From assembly GCF_004564075.1 (NCBI RefSeq), contig NZ_CP038256.1, positions 2,170,001 to 2,234,000 of the forward strand: a stretch of 64,000 nucleotides of DNA, written 5' to 3'. Both the position numbers and the translations under genes were made by a program. The DNA is from Microbacterium sediminis (lineage in GTDB: Bacteria > Actinomycetota > Actinomycetes > Actinomycetales > Microbacteriaceae). Positions 62,073 to 64,000 of the stretch are shown one piece after another (position 1 is the first letter of the stretch; each line of letters opens with the position of its first letter). The notes beneath the pieces were generated by a model. The model searched no databases, had not been told where the DNA came from, and saw only the letters and a list, made by a program, of their open reading frames with translations.

Positions 62073-62330
62073 TCAGTTCGGAACGCCGAAGACGACGGTC
62101 GTGACCCACGAGAACACGATGTCGAGCCCGTACACGAGACCCATCATGACCACGACGAATCCGAGCACGACGGCCGTGAACGTGAAGAGTTCCGAACGGG
62201 TCGGAGTGACCACCTTGCGGAGCTCGGCGATGACCTGGCGGAAGAAGATCATGATCCGCTTGAAGAAGTTGGGCTTCTTCTCGGTCGTGCCGTTCGCCGC
62301 GACGATGTCGCCCGAGACGTCCTTGGCCAT
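62073..62330 (-). CDS. secE: Preprotein translocase subunit SecE
   Basis: An 85 aa membrane subunit of the SecYEG channel. A charged N-terminus is followed by the amphipathic helix motif [20 protein letters not shown] and one membrane helix with [27 protein letters not shown] (split here by usual helix borders). Length is standard for single-helix SecE. Follows tRNA-Trp by 35 bp on the same strand, the usual actinobacterial order tRNA-Trp, secE, nusG. SD AAAGGTAGC before ATG. Confidence 0.97.
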   Translation of the reverse strand: MAKDVSGDIVAANGTTEKKPNFFKRIMIFFRQVIAELRKVVTPTRSELFTFTAVVLGFVVVMMGLVYGLDIVFSWVTTVVFGVPN

Positions 62331-62365
62331 TCGCTACCTTTCGTGGGCCAGCTGACGCTGACGCG

Positions 62366-62438
<73 letters not shown>

Positions 62439-62586
62439 AGAGGATCCGGGATCCTCGGGGTGCTGCCCGAACCCTCCCGGGCATGCCGAAAGAATGCAGA
62501 CAACTGCTTCGACAAGTGTACGGCATGTGCGCAGGCCCCTCGAATCGAGGCCGGACTCCCGGGCGCGTCGCGGCGGCGCTCATGAG

Positions 62587-63954
62587 TCAGGCGCCGATGC
62601 GGATGAGCTTCTTGTTGACGAACTCGTCGGCGGCAAGCAGGCCGAGCTCGCGGCTCGTGCCCGATCGCCTGATGCCGCCAAAGGGCAGCTCGGGGCTGTC
62701 GGCCGCGACGATGTTGACGTAGACCATGCCGGCCTGGATCGCGTCGGCCACGCGCTCGGCCTGGGCCGGATCGGTCGTGTAGACGTACGACCCCAGGCCG
62801 AACGGGGTGTCGTTGGCGAGCGCGATCGCCTCGGCCTCGTCCTTCACGCGGTACAGGACGGCGACGGGGCCGAACAGCTCCTCGCGGTACGCGTCCATCT
62901 CGGGCGTCACGTCGGCCAGCACGTGCGGCGGGAACCAGGCGCCGTCGCGCTCGCCCTGCAGCAGCGGCGTCGCGCCCTGCGCGATCGCGCGCGACACCTG
63001 CTCCTCGAGCCGCTCGGCGGCCGCGAGCGAGGACAGCGGCCCCACCATCGGGTTCCCGTCCGCGGCCGGGTCGCCCGGCTGCTGCTCGGCCATCGCGGCG
63101 ACGAACTTCTCGGCGAAGGCGTCGTAGAGCGCGTCGACGACGATGAAGCGCTTGCCGGCGTTGCAGGCCTGGCCGGAGTTGTCCACGCGCGCCACGACGG
63201 CGTCGGCCACGACCCGATCGAGGTCGTCGGCCGCGAGCACGAGGAAGGGATCGGAGCCGCCCAGCTCGAGCGCCACCTTCTTCAGGTGCCGGCCCGCGAC
63301 CTCGGCGACCGCGGCGCCCGCCCGCTCCGATCCCGTCAGCGAGACGCCCGCCACGCGCGGATCCGCGATGACGGCGGCGGCCTGCTCGTTGCTCAGCCGC
63401 ACGTTCTGGTAGACGCCCTCGGGGAACCCGGCGTCGTCGAAGATCGCCTGCAGCGCCTCGGCGGACTCGGGACACTGCGGCGCGTGCTTGAGCAGGATCA
63501 CGTTGCCGTTGATGAGGTTCGGACCGGCGAAGCGCGCCACCTGGTAGTACGGGAAGTTCCACGGCATGATCCCCAGCAGCGCCCCGAGCGGCGTCGGGCG
63601 GATCACGGCGCTGCCGTCGCCGAGGATCTCGATCGGCCGGTCCGCCGTGATCGCCTCGGCGTTGTCGGCGTAGAACTGCAGGATGTCGGCCGAGAAGTCG
63701 GCCTCGCCCGCGGCGGCGCCGATCGGCTTGCCCATCTCGCGCACGATGATCTCGCCCAGCTCGCGCTGCCGCTCGCGCAGCAGCTCGGCCGCGCGCGACA
63801 CGAGCGCGGCACGCTCCGCCGGCGGCGTGGCTGACCACGCCGCGAAGCCGGCCGCGGCCCGCGCGAGCGCGCCCTCGACCTCGACATCGGTGAACGTGGG
63901 GTACTCAGCCAGGGTCTCGCCGGTGGCGGGGTTGACGACGGCATACGCGGTCAT
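62587..63954 (-). CDS. Succinate-semialdehyde dehydrogenase-type aldehyde dehydrogenase
   Basis: A 455 aa NAD(P)-dependent enzyme oxidising an aldehyde to the acid. Seen: PWNFPYYQVARFAGPNLINGN (Asn of the oxyanion site), LTGSERAGAAVAE (cofactor), KVALELGGSDPFLVL (general base Glu), the nucleophile Cys in NSGQACNAGKR, and the C-terminal EELFGPVAVLYRVKDEAEA. Length and the short N-terminus match SSADH (GabD1/Sad type), pointing to GABA or succinate semialdehyde metabolism. A role in another aldehyde pathway cannot be excluded. No GABA gene is adjacent within the window. The remaining 46 bp to the window end hold only the upstream region. Confidence 0.9.
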   Translation of the reverse strand: MTAYAVVNPATGETLAEYPTFTDVEVEGALARAAAGFAAWSATPPAERAALVSRAAELLRERQRELGEIIVREMGKPIGAAAGEADFSADILQFYADNAEAITADRPIEILGDGSAVIRPTPLGALLGIMPWNFPYYQVARFAGPNLINGNVILLKHAPQCPESAEALQAIFDDAGFPEGVYQNVRLSNEQAAAVIADPRVAGVSLTGSERAGAAVAEVAGRHLKKVALELGGSDPFLVLAADDLDRVVADAVVARVDNSGQACNAGKRFIVVDALYDAFAEKFVAAMAEQQPGDPAADGNPMVGPLSSLAAAERLEEQVSRAIAQGATPLLQGERDGAWFPPHVLADVTPEMDAYREELFGPVAVLYRVKDEAEAIALANDTPFGLGSYVYTTDPAQAERVADAIQAGMVYVNIVAADSPELPFGGIRRSGTSRELGLLAADEFVNKKLIRIGA

Positions 63955-64000
63955 GGCTCTCCTCTTCGTCGAAGGAACGGGATCGTGCTCAGGCGCCGGG

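Overview
The window reads as chromosomal DNA of a high-GC actinobacterium, most likely Microbacteriaceae and Microbacterium-like. Grounds are the strong GC bias in third codon positions, an acyl-CoA carboxylase beta/epsilon pair beside birA, DUF3097, DUF3105 and DUF305 proteins, a SIP-domain protein behind a DtxR-type iron box, a NusG with a long acidic N-terminus, and at least eighteen genes whose start codon lies 6-7 nt after a TAnnnT -10 box (leaderless transcription). No prophage, IS element, CRISPR array, rRNA operon or origin was found. The family assignment is an inference; no database search was run.

Layout. 1-6.8 kb: end of pstB, pabC, an intergenic repeat block, purK, a PH-like membrane protein, birA, carboxylase beta and epsilon subunits, and a possible small RNA. 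6.8-16 kb: a response regulator/sensor kinase/membrane protein operon, a TRAM-type uracil methyltransferase, an SGNH hydrolase, a lipoprotein, tRNA-Arg(CCG) amid hairpin repeats, a polytopic membrane protein and a three-gene operon of membrane-anchored proteins. 16-21.4 kb: a DASS-type transporter, a guanidine-III riboswitch controlling a paired SMR exporter, an NRDE protein, coaBC and an AlkD-like protein. 21.4-29.2 kb: sdhCAB, a CPBP-like protein, trmB, a repeat block and a DUF3097/His-rich/YcnI operon. 29.3-34.7 kb: TPM and PspA proteins, a large repeat block, an arginase-family enzyme, an HExxH protein and the iron-regulated SIP protein. 34.7-43.7 kb: a ZTP riboswitch with glyA-folD, nagA, a sigma factor fused to a membrane protein, mdh, a PAP2 phosphatase, DUF3105 and DUF305. 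43.7-47.3 kb: a sugar ABC importer. 47.4-52.1 kb: a six-gene overlapping operon. 52.4-62.4 kb: rplJL and secE-nusG / rplKA, separated by a nuclease, an MFS/MarR pair, an oxidoreductase and lysG/lysE. 62.6-64 kb: an aldehyde dehydrogenase.

Most interesting candidate. The operon at 47439-52091 encodes a membrane-anchored exported protein, a Ycf46-like AAA+ ATPase, a DUF2997-like small protein, an NrdG-like radical SAM protein without its usual reductase, a membrane-anchored DUF1257 (Ycf35-like) protein, and a membrane protein ending in a helix-hairpin-helix. Start and stop codons overlap at four of the five junctions. Ycf46 and Ycf35 are best known from cyanobacteria and plastids, so a compact actinobacterial cassette of unknown function is the best lead here.

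Regulation visible in sequence. Two riboswitches (guanidine-III and ZTP), an iron box, twin GTTG-N8-CAAC operators at the MFS/MarR promoter, a LysR-type palindrome between lysG and lysE, and an attenuator-like hairpin in the rplJL leader. Intergenic gaps longer than 300 bp are mostly filled with a mosaic family of GTCGACGAGCC-type palindromic repeats and other duplications.
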